From the NCBI RefSeq assembly GCF_017744695.1, contig NZ_JAGIAS010000001.1, forward strand, positions 1,579,013 through 1,643,012: a stretch of DNA of 64,000 nt, given 5' to 3'. The notes below the pieces were generated by a model, which searched no databases, had not been told where the DNA came from, and saw only the letters and a program-made list of their open reading frames with translations. Below are positions 50,308-58,432 of this stretch, in pieces. This stretch comes from Dyadobacter sp. (GTDB lineage Bacteria; Bacteroidota; Bacteroidia; Cytophagales; Spirosomataceae). The position numbers and the translations under genes were made by a program. Numbering within the stretch: the first letter of the stretch is position 1; each line of letters starts with the position of its first letter.

Positions 50308-50342
50308 AGATAGTTACTTAAAAGTGCCGTTGCACGGTTTTG

Positions 50343-50414
50343 TGACCCATAGGGGAATCGAACCCCTGTTTCAACCGTGAAAGGGTCGTGTCCTAACCGC
50401 TAGACGAATGGGCC
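50343..50414 (-). tRNA. tRNA-Glu (anticodon TTC)
   Basis: Cloverleaf seen on the minus strand: acceptor GGCCCAT pairs with ATGGGTC plus discriminator A. The anticodon stem-loop is CGACC-CTTTCAC-GGTTG, with anticodon TTC at the centre. The T-arm AGGGG-TTCGATT-CCCCT is perfect. The D-arm is the short CTAGCGGTTAGGA form of bacterial tRNA-Glu. CCA is not encoded (the next bases are CAA). Length 72 without CCA. Confidence 0.95.
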
Positions 50415-50488
50415 GACTGGTCTCCTACTTCGTGCGTTTTTTCAACACTTTCTTTCACTTTTTCCGTTTGCGTTTCCGTAACGTGGTG

Positions 50489-50519
50489 CAAAGATGCAGG
50501 GTCGGATTTTAAAAAGCAA
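50489..50519 (-). promoter_or_regulatory. Promoter of tRNA-Glu
   Basis: On the minus strand TTG (50517-50519), then 20 bases, then CATCTTTG (50489-50496; one mismatch to TAnnTTTG). It gives a leader of roughly 70 bases before the tRNA. Confidence 0.5.
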
Positions 50520-50610
50520 GTGCCGGCCACAAATAAAGATGAATTAATTTTTAGTTAACTCATTCTCAACAACATTTAACACAAAGTTTTTTTTCTCACT
50601 TTCCCCATGG

Positions 50611-50638
50611 TTGTAATTCCGGTAACTTTTTAACTTTG
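50611..50638 (+). promoter_or_regulatory. Promoter of the M14 carboxypeptidase gene
   Basis: TTG at 50611-50613 and the exact element TAACTTTG at 50631-50638 (17 bases apart) lie 30 bases before ATG 50669. The arrangement argues against the in-frame TTG start at 50636, since it would lie inside the -7 box. Confidence 0.6.
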
Positions 50639-50668
50639 GGTTTACCTACTTACGCCGTTTCACTTCCT

Positions 50669-53155
50669 ATGACCAGACTGATCCGCTTCCTCTTTATTTT
50701 ACTTTCGATTCAAACTGCATTTGCCCAAAACAATACGCCGGATCAATTCCTGGGCTTCCCGCTCGGTTCCCGATTTGCGTACCACCATGTGATCGTCGAC
50801 TATTTCAAATCCGTTCAGTCGCAAAATACCGACAGGATGAAACTCGTCCAGTATGGTACCACCAACGAAGGGCGCCCGCTGATGCTCGCGTTCGTGTCTT
50901 CACCGGAAAACATCGCGAAGCTCGAAACGATCCGCACCAATCACCTGAAAAGTATCGGTTTGCTGCCGGGAAAGCCTGACGCCAGCGTTCCGCCGATCGT
51001 TTGGTTGAGCTACAATGTGCATGGCAACGAGTCGGTGTCGGCCAACACGAGCATGAAAGTGCTCTACGAGCTGCTCAACAAAGACAATGCGCTTACGCAG
51101 GACTTTCTCAAAAACATGGTGATCCTCATCGACCCGTGCATTAATCCCGATGGCTACGAGCGCTACACGCAATGGTACAACCGGGTCCAGAATGCAACGC
51201 CCGACGTTACGCCATTTGCGCTCGAACACGACGAACCGTGGCCCGGCGGACGTTTCAACCACTACTTATTCGATCTCAACCGCGACTGGGCCTGGCAAAC
51301 ACAAAAAGAAACCCAGGAGCGCATCGCATTGTACAACCAATGGATGCCGCATTTCCACGCTGATTTTCACGAAATGGGTGCTGCACGTAGCTATTACTTC
51401 CCGCCGGCCGCGAAACCCTACAATAAGGATGTGACGGCCTGGCAGCGGCAGTTCAACGAGCTCGTCGGAGAATATTGCCGCAAGTATTTCGATCAAAACA
51501 ACTGGGCGTACTTCACCCGTAACGACTACGACCTGTTTTATCCCAGCTACGGCGACACCTGGCCCACCGCCAATGGCGCCATCGGCGTCACGTACGAGCA
51601 AGGCGGAGGCGGGCGCGCAGGCCTCGCGCTCGAACGCGTGAACGAACACGATACCCTTACCCTTAATAACCGCATTGCGCATCATTACGCCACAAGTCTG
51701 GCTACACTGGAAGCTGTCATGTCACAAAAGGATAAAGTGGTAGCGGAATTTATCCGGTTTCATCAGGATGCAGCCAATGCGCCCGCCGGAAACTTCAAAA
51801 GCTATGTGATCAAAGCAGGTAATGGTGAAAATACAAGGGCATTCGGCAAGTGGCTCGACCGGCAGGGGTTTAACTATGGCATTGCCGGTAAATCGTCGTC
51901 TGTGAAAGGCGTAGAACTCACTACCGCAACCGAGCAGACAATCAAAATAGACGATAGTGACCTGTTGATCAGCGCCTATCAGTCCAAATCCAATTTGCTG
52001 CGTATCCTGTTTGATCCTAAGCCCGCCCTGGAAGATTCGGTGACGTACGACGTTACCAGCTGGGGCCTCGCATACATTTTTGGGTTAAAGGCTTATGGTT
52101 TGAAAGAAAAACTGACGCCTGCTGCCATTCCGGTAACCACCGCTGAAAACACCATACCTACCTCTGCGCCTTATGCATATCTGGCGAGTTGGTCAAATGC
52201 CGGAGACGCTGCGTTCCTGGCCGAGCTTCTGAAACATGGTGTACTGGTTAAAACTTCCAATACGCCGTTTGAAATGGACAAAAACAGTTACCCGGCCGGC
52301 ACATTGATCATTACCCGAAAAGGCAATGAGCGCATTTTGTTCGATAACATTGTCACATCGCTCGCGAACAAACATTTCGTGAAGCTCACGCCCGTCAAAA
52401 CCGGTTTCGTGAGCACCGGTCCTGATTTCGGAAATGATAATGTTGTTGCGCTCAAAGCTCCCAAAGTCGTGGCTTTGGCTGGCGACGGTGTTTCCGCAAC
52501 CGCATTCGGGGCTGTCTGGCATTATTTCGAACAGCAGATCAAATACCCGGTAACGATTGTCAATGCCGCTAAACTGGCAAGCCTGCCATGGAACGAAATC
52601 GACGTGCTGATCCTGCCGGATGGCCGCTACGGCGACATCATCCAGGACAAACAGCTCGAGGCCATACAAGGCTGGATCAAAAACGGGGGAAAGCTGATCG
52701 CCATGGAGCATGCGACTGATGCATTCGTCAATAAAACGGGCTTTGGTTTAACCAAAAAGTTCTCTGAAAAAAAGAAGGACGACGACACTTTTAAAAAATA
52801 CGGCGAACAGCAGCGTGAAGACGCGAGCGACTCTTCGCCGGGCAGTATGTTTCAGATCACGATGGATCGCACGCATCCGCTCGCTTTTGGCTGCGGGGAC
52901 GCCTATTTCACGATCGTCCGTGATGCGTATGAGCGCGACTACCTCAAAGATGGCTGGAATGTGGGGTATTTGAAGGAAGATAATTACAAAGCCGGATTTG
53001 TGGGCACCAAAATGGCTGGCCGGCTGAAAAACACGCTCATTATCGGCACCCAGGAAATGGGCCGCGGGCAAGTGATCTACCTAATGGACGACCCCGTCTT
53101 CCGCGCGATGCTGGAAAAAGGCAAAGTGTTGTTCGGGAATGCGGTGTTTAGGTAA
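50669..53155 (+). CDS. Secreted M14-family zinc carboxypeptidase
   Basis: This 828-residue metallopeptidase has a signal peptide ending TAFAQ. ATG 50669 was chosen over a TTG at 50636. The M14 domain (about 25-360) has the zinc ligands in NVHGNESVSAN (His118, Glu121) and a third His in ADFHEMGAARSYYF (His234). NPDGYERYTQWYNR is the usual Asp-Gly-Tyr loop, and FDLNRDWAW supplies the substrate-binding Asn-Arg pair. The catalytic Glu is expected in VTYEQGGGGRAG. Large extra domains follow (about 400-828), including a GATase-like part (VALAGDGVSATAFGAVW...VLILPDGRYGDI) seen in long Bacteroidota M14 proteins. It removes C-terminal residues from peptides outside the cytoplasm. It is monocistronic. 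Confidence 0.9.
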   Translation: MTRLIRFLFILLSIQTAFAQNNTPDQFLGFPLGSRFAYHHVIVDYFKSVQSQNTDRMKLVQYGTTNEGRPLMLAFVSSPENIAKLETIRTNHLKSIGLLPGKPDASVPPIVWLSYNVHGNESVSANTSMKVLYELLNKDNALTQDFLKNMVILIDPCINPDGYERYTQWYNRVQNATPDVTPFALEHDEPWPGGRFNHYLFDLNRDWAWQTQKETQERIALYNQWMPHFHADFHEMGAARSYYFPPAAKPYNKDVTAWQRQFNELVGEYCRKYFDQNNWAYFTRNDYDLFYPSYGDTWPTANGAIGVTYEQGGGGRAGLALERVNEHDTLTLNNRIAHHYATSLATLEAVMSQKDKVVAEFIRFHQDAANAPAGNFKSYVIKAGNGENTRAFGKWLDRQGFNYGIAGKSSSVKGVELTTATEQTIKIDDSDLLISAYQSKSNLLRILFDPKPALEDSVTYDVTSWGLAYIFGLKAYGLKEKLTPAAIPVTTAENTIPTSAPYAYLASWSNAGDAAFLAELLKHGVLVKTSNTPFEMDKNSYPAGTLIITRKGNERILFDNIVTSLANKHFVKLTPVKTGFVSTGPDFGNDNVVALKAPKVVALAGDGVSATAFGAVWHYFEQQIKYPVTIVNAAKLASLPWNEIDVLILPDGRYGDIIQDKQLEAIQGWIKNGGKLIAMEHATDAFVNKTGFGLTKKFSEKKKDDDTFKKYGEQQREDASDSSPGSMFQITMDRTHPLAFGCGDAYFTIVRDAYERDYLKDGWNVGYLKEDNYKAGFVGTKMAGRLKNTLIIGTQEMGRGQVIYLMDDPVFRAMLEKGKVLFGNAVFR

Positions 53156-53159
53156 TTTT

Positions 53160-53247
53160 GAATGTGCGAATGAGTGAATGCGCATATATCGACTCATTCG
53201 CATATTCACTCATTCACTCATTCACTCATTCTGTCATTCACTCATTG
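53160..53247. repeat. 8-bp ACTCATTC tandem repeat with inverted copies
   Basis: Tandem units of (C)ACTCATT run from 53205 to 53247 (CACTCATT four to five times, with one TGTCATT variant). At 53167-53180 the opposite-strand form GCGAATGAGTGAATGCG can pair with CGCATATTCACTCATTC, so the region can fold back. It begins four bases after the carboxypeptidase stop and its last unit supplies the TGA stop of the convergent aroQ gene (53242-53244). Confidence 0.85.
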
Positions 53248-53658
53248 AAAATACCGAACCGCCAGCTCATATCCCTTCAGCCCCAATCCCGCAATAATGC
53301 CCTTGCAGCGCGACGTAAGGTAACTATGGTGCCGGAATGATTCCCGTGCGTGGATATTTGAGATATGGACCTCAACAGCGGGTGTGGTAACAGACGAAAG
53401 CGCATCCGCCAGGGCAATGGATGTATGAGTATAACCGCCCGCATTGATAACGATCCCATCGAACGAAAAGCCCACTTCATGGATTTTATCGATCATGGCT
53501 CCCTCATGGTTCGATTGGAAATAATGCAGCTCCACGTCCGAAAAAATAGATTTCAGTGTTTCGAAATAGTCTTCGAATGACTGATTTCCGTACACACCGG
53601 GCTCTCTTTTGCCCAAAAGATTCAGGTTCGGGCCGTTCAGGATCAATATCTTTTTCAT
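53242..53658 (-). CDS. aroQ: Type II 3-dehydroquinate dehydratase
   Basis: This 138-residue shikimate-pathway enzyme converts 3-dehydroquinate to 3-dehydroshikimate. The start ATG 53658 gives MKKILILNGPNLNLLGKREP, the textbook opening. Other family blocks: YGNQSFEDYF (catalytic Tyr23), FQSNHEGAMIDKIHE, VINAGGYTHTSIAL, VEVHISNIHARESFRHHSYLT and GLGLKGYELAVRYF. Length fits the dodecameric type II enzymes. The gene is divergent from xerD with a 34-base gap. Its stop codon lies inside a tandem repeat array. Confidence 0.96.
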   Translation of the reverse strand: MKKILILNGPNLNLLGKREPGVYGNQSFEDYFETLKSIFSDVELHYFQSNHEGAMIDKIHEVGFSFDGIVINAGGYTHTSIALADALSSVTTPAVEVHISNIHARESFRHHSYLTSRCKGIIAGLGLKGYELAVRYFQ

Positions 53659-53692
53659 TTGCTTTGTAGCATTCATTAATTCTTCTTTCACT

Positions 53693-54589
53693 ATGTGGCA
53701 AAGCTACATCAAACATTTTAAAAATTATCTCCGCCTCGAACGCTCGCTTTCCGGTAACTCGGTGGAAGCCTATGTGCGGGATGTGGAAAAACTGGAAGAG
53801 TTTCTCGAATTGAGCAAAATCGATGTTTCGCCTGCACGCGTACAGGAAGTACATCTTTCCGCATTCCTTAGATACATCGCTGAGCTCGGCCTTGCCCCTC
53901 ATTCGCAAGCGCGTATGCTCTCGGGAATCAAGGCATTTTTCAAATATTTGTTGCTGGAAAACGAGATCACGGAAGACCCGACGGAATTGCTCGAATCCCC
54001 TCGCCTGCCGCGCAAGCTACCCGACGTGCTTTCCTATGAAGAAATTGAAACAATGCTCAGCGCCATCGACCATTCCACGCCCGAAGGTACACGGAACCGT
54101 GCGATCATGGAGGTATTGTATAGTTCGGGATTACGCGTTTCCGAACTCACGGACCTGCAATTGACTAATTGCCATTTCGATATCGGTTTCCTGCGCATTA
54201 TCGGGAAAGGCGACAAAATGCGGCTCGTCCCGATCGGCCGGGAGGCCATTAAATACACACAAATTTACCTCGACCATGTACGAGGTGACATTGCGCCGCA
54301 AAAAGGGAGCGAGGATATTGTCTTTCTGAACCGGCGTGGCGGACAGCTTTCTCGGGTGATGATCTTCCTGATGATCAAGGACACCGCCGAAAAAGCCGGT
54401 ATCCACAAAAACGTTAGTCCGCATACGTTCCGGCATTCATTCGCAACCCACCTGATCGAAGGCGGCGCGAGCCTGCGCGCGGTGCAGGAAATGCTTGGAC
54501 ACGAGTCGATTACCACTACCGAAATTTACACCCACCTCGACCGGGATTACCTCCGGCAGATCATCACCGAGTTTCATCCCAGAAGTTGA
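53693..54589 (+). CDS. xerD: XerC/XerD-type tyrosine recombinase
   Basis: This 298-residue site-specific recombinase resolves chromosome dimers at dif. ATG 53693 was chosen; upstream residues lie in the opposite aroQ promoter region. The N-terminal SAM-like core-binding domain spans about 1-95 and the catalytic domain about 105-298. The full active site is present: Arg148 (SSGLRVSEL), Lys172, His244 and Arg247 (HTFRHSFATHL), His270 (LGHESI) and Tyr279 (EIYTHLD). The length equals XerD. No integrase features such as an arm-binding domain or neighbouring phage genes are seen, so a housekeeping Xer protein is most likely. XerC and XerD cannot be told apart from sequence alone. Confidence 0.9.
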   Translation: MWQSYIKHFKNYLRLERSLSGNSVEAYVRDVEKLEEFLELSKIDVSPARVQEVHLSAFLRYIAELGLAPHSQARMLSGIKAFFKYLLLENEITEDPTELLESPRLPRKLPDVLSYEEIETMLSAIDHSTPEGTRNRAIMEVLYSSGLRVSELTDLQLTNCHFDIGFLRIIGKGDKMRLVPIGREAIKYTQIYLDHVRGDIAPQKGSEDIVFLNRRGGQLSRVMIFLMIKDTAEKAGIHKNVSPHTFRHSFATHLIEGGASLRAVQEMLGHESITTTEIYTHLDRDYLRQIITEFHPRS

Positions 54590-54593
54590 GCGG

Positions 54594-54800
54594 TTATTCT
54601 TCCACTTCTTTCAGCAGCGAATCCAGTTTCAGCGAATCGGCATCGGGCGTCGCTCCGGGCAATGCCCGTTTCAGCTGCTTCGGTTTGTTCCATGGCGCTA
54701 TTGTACGGCTCGACATATCGTATGAAATGTAGGCAAACAACGCGACGAAAGCGATAAATACGAAAATGAATATCTTTCTGTTACGATTTGGCTGTTCCAT
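54594..54800 (-). CDS. Small single-TM membrane protein
   Basis: This 68-residue protein has one TM helix (about 9-27: KIFIFVFIAFVALFAYISY) after a basic Asn/Arg-rich N-terminus, and a charged C-terminal tail ending DSLKLDSLLKEVEE. Its ATG lies one base after the SixA-like stop, so the two are coupled. The function is unknown; in Bacteroidota such small membrane proteins commonly follow housekeeping genes. It converges with xerD after four bases. Confidence 0.7.
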   Translation of the reverse strand: MEQPNRNRKIFIFVFIAFVALFAYISYDMSSRTIAPWNKPKQLKRALPGATPDADSLKLDSLLKEVEE

Positions 54801-54801
54801 A

Positions 54802-55311
54802 TTACTCCTCTTCTTCTCTTACCTGCTTGGGTGTCTTGTAAACCACCAGATCACCCGTTTTGGCAGATATCTCTTCCCATTTCTGATCCTTAAACTCGAT
54901 GAACGCTGCGCTACCCTTCTTCATGGAACCGATGCTCGCACCGGACAAGTATTCCGCGAAATAGGTGATGTCAGGGTTATGCCCGAACAACATCAGCGTG
55001 GAATGCTCTTCCGAAGCACTGGTGACCGCTTGCAGGTATGCCCTGGGGCCACCATCGTAGATCCCTTCCTGTTGCTGGATCGCGTCGACTGATACTTTAT
55101 ATTGCCCCGCAATGATTTCGGCTGTCTTAAATGCACGTGACGCCGGGCTCGACACAAAAACGTCCGGTTTTACGCCCTCCTGCACCAGCCATTTCCCCAT
55201 CGCGAGCGACTCCGACAACCCCTTACTGTTCAGATTTCTGTCAAAATCCTTGATTCTGAAACTCTGGTCTTCGGCAGTCGCGTGCCGGACTAAAATGAGG
55301 GTCTTTTTCAT
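54802..55311 (-). CDS. SixA-like histidine phosphatase
   Basis: This 169-residue phosphatase has the histidine-phosphatase superfamily fold. The start ATG 55311 gives MKKTLILVRHATAED with the RHA motif (Arg9, His10). Further residues: VKPDVFVSSPASRAFKTAEII (second Arg) and LMLFGHNPDITYFAEYL (catalytic His/Glu region). SixA dephosphorylates phosphohistidine proteins such as ArcB or NPr in E. coli; whether that is so here is unknown. It is the first gene of a two-gene unit with a small membrane protein. Confidence 0.9.
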   Translation of the reverse strand: MKKTLILVRHATAEDQSFRIKDFDRNLNSKGLSESLAMGKWLVQEGVKPDVFVSSPASRAFKTAEIIAGQYKVSVDAIQQQEGIYDGGPRAYLQAVTSASEEHSTLMLFGHNPDITYFAEYLSGASIGSMKKGSAAFIEFKDQKWEEISAKTGDLVVYKTPKQVREEEE

Positions 55312-55459
55312 GTGCTGGTTTTTTCTCCAAAAGTAAATAATCTGCTTTTGTAAAACTGCCGGTTCGCGTCGAAAAATTGGAACCGTTATTTTCAACCACT
55401 TAATACCGATAAACTACCTTTTGACATTATTTCCTCCACAAACCGCGACAATTAATACG

Positions 55460-55467
55460 TAATTTTG
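55460..55467 (+). promoter_or_regulatory. -7 element (TAATTTTG) of sppA
   Basis: An exact TAnnTTTG match 44 bases before the sppA ATG. A TTG at the -33 distance is not clear. Confidence 0.35.
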
Positions 55468-55511
55468 TTCCTTGATCAACTTATAGAGAAGAAATCCATT
55501 TGCAATAGATT

Positions 55512-57278
55512 ATGTTACAGTTCCTTAAATATGTCCTGGCAACTTTCGTGGGCATTATCCTCTTCGTGTTCCTCTCCTTTTTTATCCTGGGCGCCATCGG
55601 TGCGGCGTTTTCTTCGGATGAAAAAGTGACGATTTCAGAGAAATCCGTACTCAAACTCGACCTGAACCAGCCCATCAGAGAAGTGGGTGTCGACAACCCG
55701 CTCTCGGAATTTGGGTTACCCTTCACCGGCGAAGAAACCGTTGTGGGGTTGAAGGACATCCTCGATGCATTGAAAAGCGCGCAGAATGACGACAAGATCA
55801 AGGGAATTTACCTGAAAACAGAAGGCCCGGAAGCCGGGTGGGCGACATTGGAAGAAATCCGGAACCAGCTTTTGGAATTCAAAAAATCGAAGAAATTTAT
55901 CGTAACCTACGGCGAAAGCTATTCAGAAAAGGGTTACTACATCGCTTCCGTAGCCGACAAGATTTACCTCAACCCGGCGGGCGGCATTGAATGGAACGGG
56001 CTCTCGGCAGAGTACAGCTTTTTTAAAGGCACATTCGATAAACTTGAAATCAAACCGTTGGTATTCAGGGTAGGTGAATTCAAAAGTGCAATTGAAATGT
56101 TCTCGCGCCAGGACATGAGTGAGGCCAGCAAGAAACAGTCCATCGAACTGATTGGCGCTATCAATAACAACTTCCTGAAAAACATTTCGACGTCCCGCCA
56201 TATCGCTGTGGACGAGCTTAAAAACCTTGCCGACTCCCTGGCCGTTGAGAATCCGAAATCCGCATTGAAATACAAATTTGTCACACACCTCGGCTACCAG
56301 GATGAACTGGAAACTGCATTGAAAAAGGAATTGAAAGTCGATGCCGATAAGCCTATCTCCTACCTCGGTGTGAGCAAGTACCTCGACGGCGCCAGCTCAA
56401 CTGAAAAAGGTGATTTCAACAAACGTGTGGGCGTATTGGTAGCGGAAGGTGAAATTACGAGTGGCGACGGGGGCGACGAGAACATCGGCTCCGACAAGTT
56501 CGTCAAGGAGCTGAAAGAAATCCGTGAAAACGACAAAATCAAGGCAGTGGTGATCCGCATTAACTCACCGGGCGGCAGCGCATTAGCCTCGGATGTGATG
56601 TGGCGCGAGATACAAATTACTGCTAAAAAGAAGCCTGTCATTGCATCAATGTCCGACGTGGCGGCTTCCGGTGGTTATTATATGGCCATGGGTTGTGATA
56701 CCATTGTAGCCCAGCCTAACACGATTACCGGCTCCATCGGTATTTTCGGGCTGATCTTTAATGTAACCGACTTCATGAACAACAAACTGGGTATCACTTT
56801 CGACGGTGTCGGTACCAGCCCGCACGCCGATTGGCCAACCGCTACCCGCGAAATGACCGAATTTGAAAAGTCGATGATCCAGAAAAGCGTAAATGAAGGT
56901 TACGAGACATTCACTCGCAAAGCGGCCGAAGGTCGTAAAATGCCGGTCGAAAAGTTAAAAAGCCTCGCACAAGGCCGGGTATGGTCGGGCGTGGAAGCAA
57001 AACAGAATGGGCTTGTGGACGTGTTGGGCGGTGTAGACGACGCGATTAAAATTGCGGCGAAAGCAGCCAAACTCGACGAAGGCGATTATCGTGTACGCTA
57101 CTATCCGGAGAAAAAACGCCCATTGGATGAAATGATTGACAAGTTCCTGGGCAGCAACGAGGAGAAAGCCACGAACAAAGCGCTAGGAGACCTCGCCCCA
57201 TATGTCAAAATGTATCAAAAACTGATGAATATGGGCGGTATGCAAACCCGGATGCCTTTCGAACTGGTGATCCGCTAA
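55512..57278 (+). CDS. sppA: Signal peptide peptidase SppA, long (67K) form
   Basis: This 588-residue membrane-bound serine protease digests cleaved signal peptides. It has an N-terminal TM helix (about 5-32) followed by two ClpP-like SppA halves. The catalytic Lys is expected in the first half near FFKGTFDKLEIKPLVFRVGEFKSA, and the Ser in the second half in SDVAASGGYYMAMGCD. The family sequence VVIRINSPGGSALASDVMW precedes the second half. The double-domain layout matches the E. coli-type SppA and not the shorter Bacillus type. It is a single-gene unit with a strong terminator. Confidence 0.93.
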   Translation: MLQFLKYVLATFVGIILFVFLSFFILGAIGAAFSSDEKVTISEKSVLKLDLNQPIREVGVDNPLSEFGLPFTGEETVVGLKDILDALKSAQNDDKIKGIYLKTEGPEAGWATLEEIRNQLLEFKKSKKFIVTYGESYSEKGYYIASVADKIYLNPAGGIEWNGLSAEYSFFKGTFDKLEIKPLVFRVGEFKSAIEMFSRQDMSEASKKQSIELIGAINNNFLKNISTSRHIAVDELKNLADSLAVENPKSALKYKFVTHLGYQDELETALKKELKVDADKPISYLGVSKYLDGASSTEKGDFNKRVGVLVAEGEITSGDGGDENIGSDKFVKELKEIRENDKIKAVVIRINSPGGSALASDVMWREIQITAKKKPVIASMSDVAASGGYYMAMGCDTIVAQPNTITGSIGIFGLIFNVTDFMNNKLGITFDGVGTSPHADWPTATREMTEFEKSMIQKSVNEGYETFTRKAAEGRKMPVEKLKSLAQGRVWSGVEAKQNGLVDVLGGVDDAIKIAAKAAKLDEGDYRVRYYPEKKRPLDEMIDKFLGSNEEKATNKALGDLAPYVKMYQKLMNMGGMQTRMPFELVIR

Positions 57279-57316
57279 GCTCTCGGTTTATATTATCAAA
57301 GTTAAAGCCCTGCATT

Positions 57317-57349
57317 AAAGGTTGGCCGCGAACGGCCAGCCTTTTTTTT
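57317..57349. terminator. Terminator after sppA (also near the yihY stop)
   Basis: AAAGGTTGGCCG / CGGCCAGCCTTT form a long stem (GCGA-type loop) followed by eight Ts on the plus strand. The A-run on the other side lets it also serve the convergent YihY gene that ends at its border. Confidence 0.88.
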
Positions 57350-58274
57350 AGTCCGTCACATCGGCACCGGTTTTCTTATCAAGCTCCTTCCTTACAATCA
57401 ATACGGCGTGCTTGTTTGGCGCTATTGCAATGCCATCCAGGCGTGCATAAACCTTCGTAAACTCGGCCCCGAAATAGAGAATGATCGACGAGTAATAGAT
57501 CCAGGTCAGCAGGATCACGATCGATGCCGACGTACCGTATGCCGCCCCGAGATCAGATTGCCCGAGGTAAAAACTGATGACGAATTTTCCGATGAGGAAC
57601 AAAACAGCCGTAAATGCTGCTCCTACAAGGCACTCTTTCCACCGCAGGTCGCCGTCCGGCAATACTTTGAATATCACCGTAAACAGTGCGGTAATAATCG
57701 AAAGTACCAATGCGAGGTTAACAATATAGAAAACGACTACGGAGGCCTCCGAAAACAACGCTTCCAGCCGCGAGCTTAGCAGATCAACCAGGGCGCTCGC
57801 TCCCAGCGAAACTACCAGCAAAAAACCCAGCGTAAGGATCAGAGAAAAGGATATCAGCCTGTTTTTCAGGTATTGCAGCCAGCCCTTTTTTGGCTTGGCT
57901 TTGATGGCCCAGATAAAATTGATTGAATCCTGCATTTCCGCGAACACTCCCGTAGCACCCACCAGCAATGTACCGATACCTATCGCCGCGGCCATGCCGG
58001 ATTTATTCGACAGCTCCGCATTTTTCAGGATTTCCTGCAATTGCGAAGCGGCGGAAGCCCCAACCAGCCCGCTGATTTGCCCGAATAACTCACCCTGTAT
58101 GGCATCTCTTCCGAAAAAAATACTAAACACCGAAATGATTACGAGCAACATCGGTGCCAGGGAGAATATGGTGTAATACGAAAGCGCGGCACTCAGCTTC
58201 ATGCCATTGTCGTTCAGAAATTCATTGAAACTGTCTTGAAGTAAAGACCAGAAGAGTTTGATACGTCTCATCAT
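57348..58274 (-). CDS. YihY/BrkB-family inner-membrane protein
   Basis: This 308-residue polytopic protein starts at ATG 58274 (an ATG one codon later is equally possible). An open frame extends 45 codons upstream, but those residues cover the nupC terminator region. Six TM helices are expected, with the family blocks LSAALSYYTIFSLAPMLLVIISVF near the N-terminus and YGTSASIVILLTWIYYSSIILYFGAEFTKVYA near the end. The biochemical role of YihY proteins is uncertain; early RNase BN and virulence-factor names are not well supported. A roughly 20-residue cytoplasmic tail follows. Confidence 0.88.
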   Translation of the reverse strand: MMRRIKLFWSLLQDSFNEFLNDNGMKLSAALSYYTIFSLAPMLLVIISVFSIFFGRDAIQGELFGQISGLVGASAASQLQEILKNAELSNKSGMAAAIGIGTLLVGATGVFAEMQDSINFIWAIKAKPKKGWLQYLKNRLISFSLILTLGFLLVVSLGASALVDLLSSRLEALFSEASVVVFYIVNLALVLSIITALFTVIFKVLPDGDLRWKECLVGAAFTAVLFLIGKFVISFYLGQSDLGAAYGTSASIVILLTWIYYSSIILYFGAEFTKVYARLDGIAIAPNKHAVLIVRKELDKKTGADVTD

Positions 58275-58375
58275 ACAATGTATTGATATGGTTCTTCGAA
58301 TGCTGATAGCTTGCTGGTAAAAACTTTTATGCCAACCAAAACTGCAAGTCCCGAACGGGAGACCTCCCAAAACAG

Positions 58376-58400
58376 AAAAGAGCAACCAATGTGCTCTTTT
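58376..58400 (-). terminator. Hairpin after the nucleoside transporter gene
   Basis: AAAAGAGCA and TGCTCTTTT pair around a seven-base loop, about 33 bases after the stop on the minus strand, with a weak T-rich tail. It probably separates the transporter and YihY transcripts. Confidence 0.5.
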
Positions 58401-58432
58401 CATGTTCATTTGAATATTATTTATAACCTCTC

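Larger units (their letters stand above)
49596..50342. other. Gene-poor stretch between the epimerase gene and tRNA-Glu
   Basis: About 750 bases without a convincing gene. It contains a 14-bp inverted repeat TGTGATGAATCACA (49758-49771) and an ORF on the minus strand (49799-50041, 80 codons, no ATG start, reading CQSLTIKAVATGTKLLVREGG and ELRGATLPKESLGASIL). That ORF looks like the C-terminal part of a decayed protein. The tRNA terminator lies near the right end. I could not find transposase or integrase traces. Confidence 0.5.

Noticed and set aside
53693..54589. Phage or island integrase
   Set aside because: Length, domain layout and neighbours (aroQ, sixA) match a housekeeping Xer recombinase; no attachment repeats or phage genes are adjacent.
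58275..58409. N-terminal extension of the YihY protein
   Set aside because: The added residues overlap the hairpin after the nucleoside transporter gene and do not fit the family; the MMRRIKLFW start is typical.
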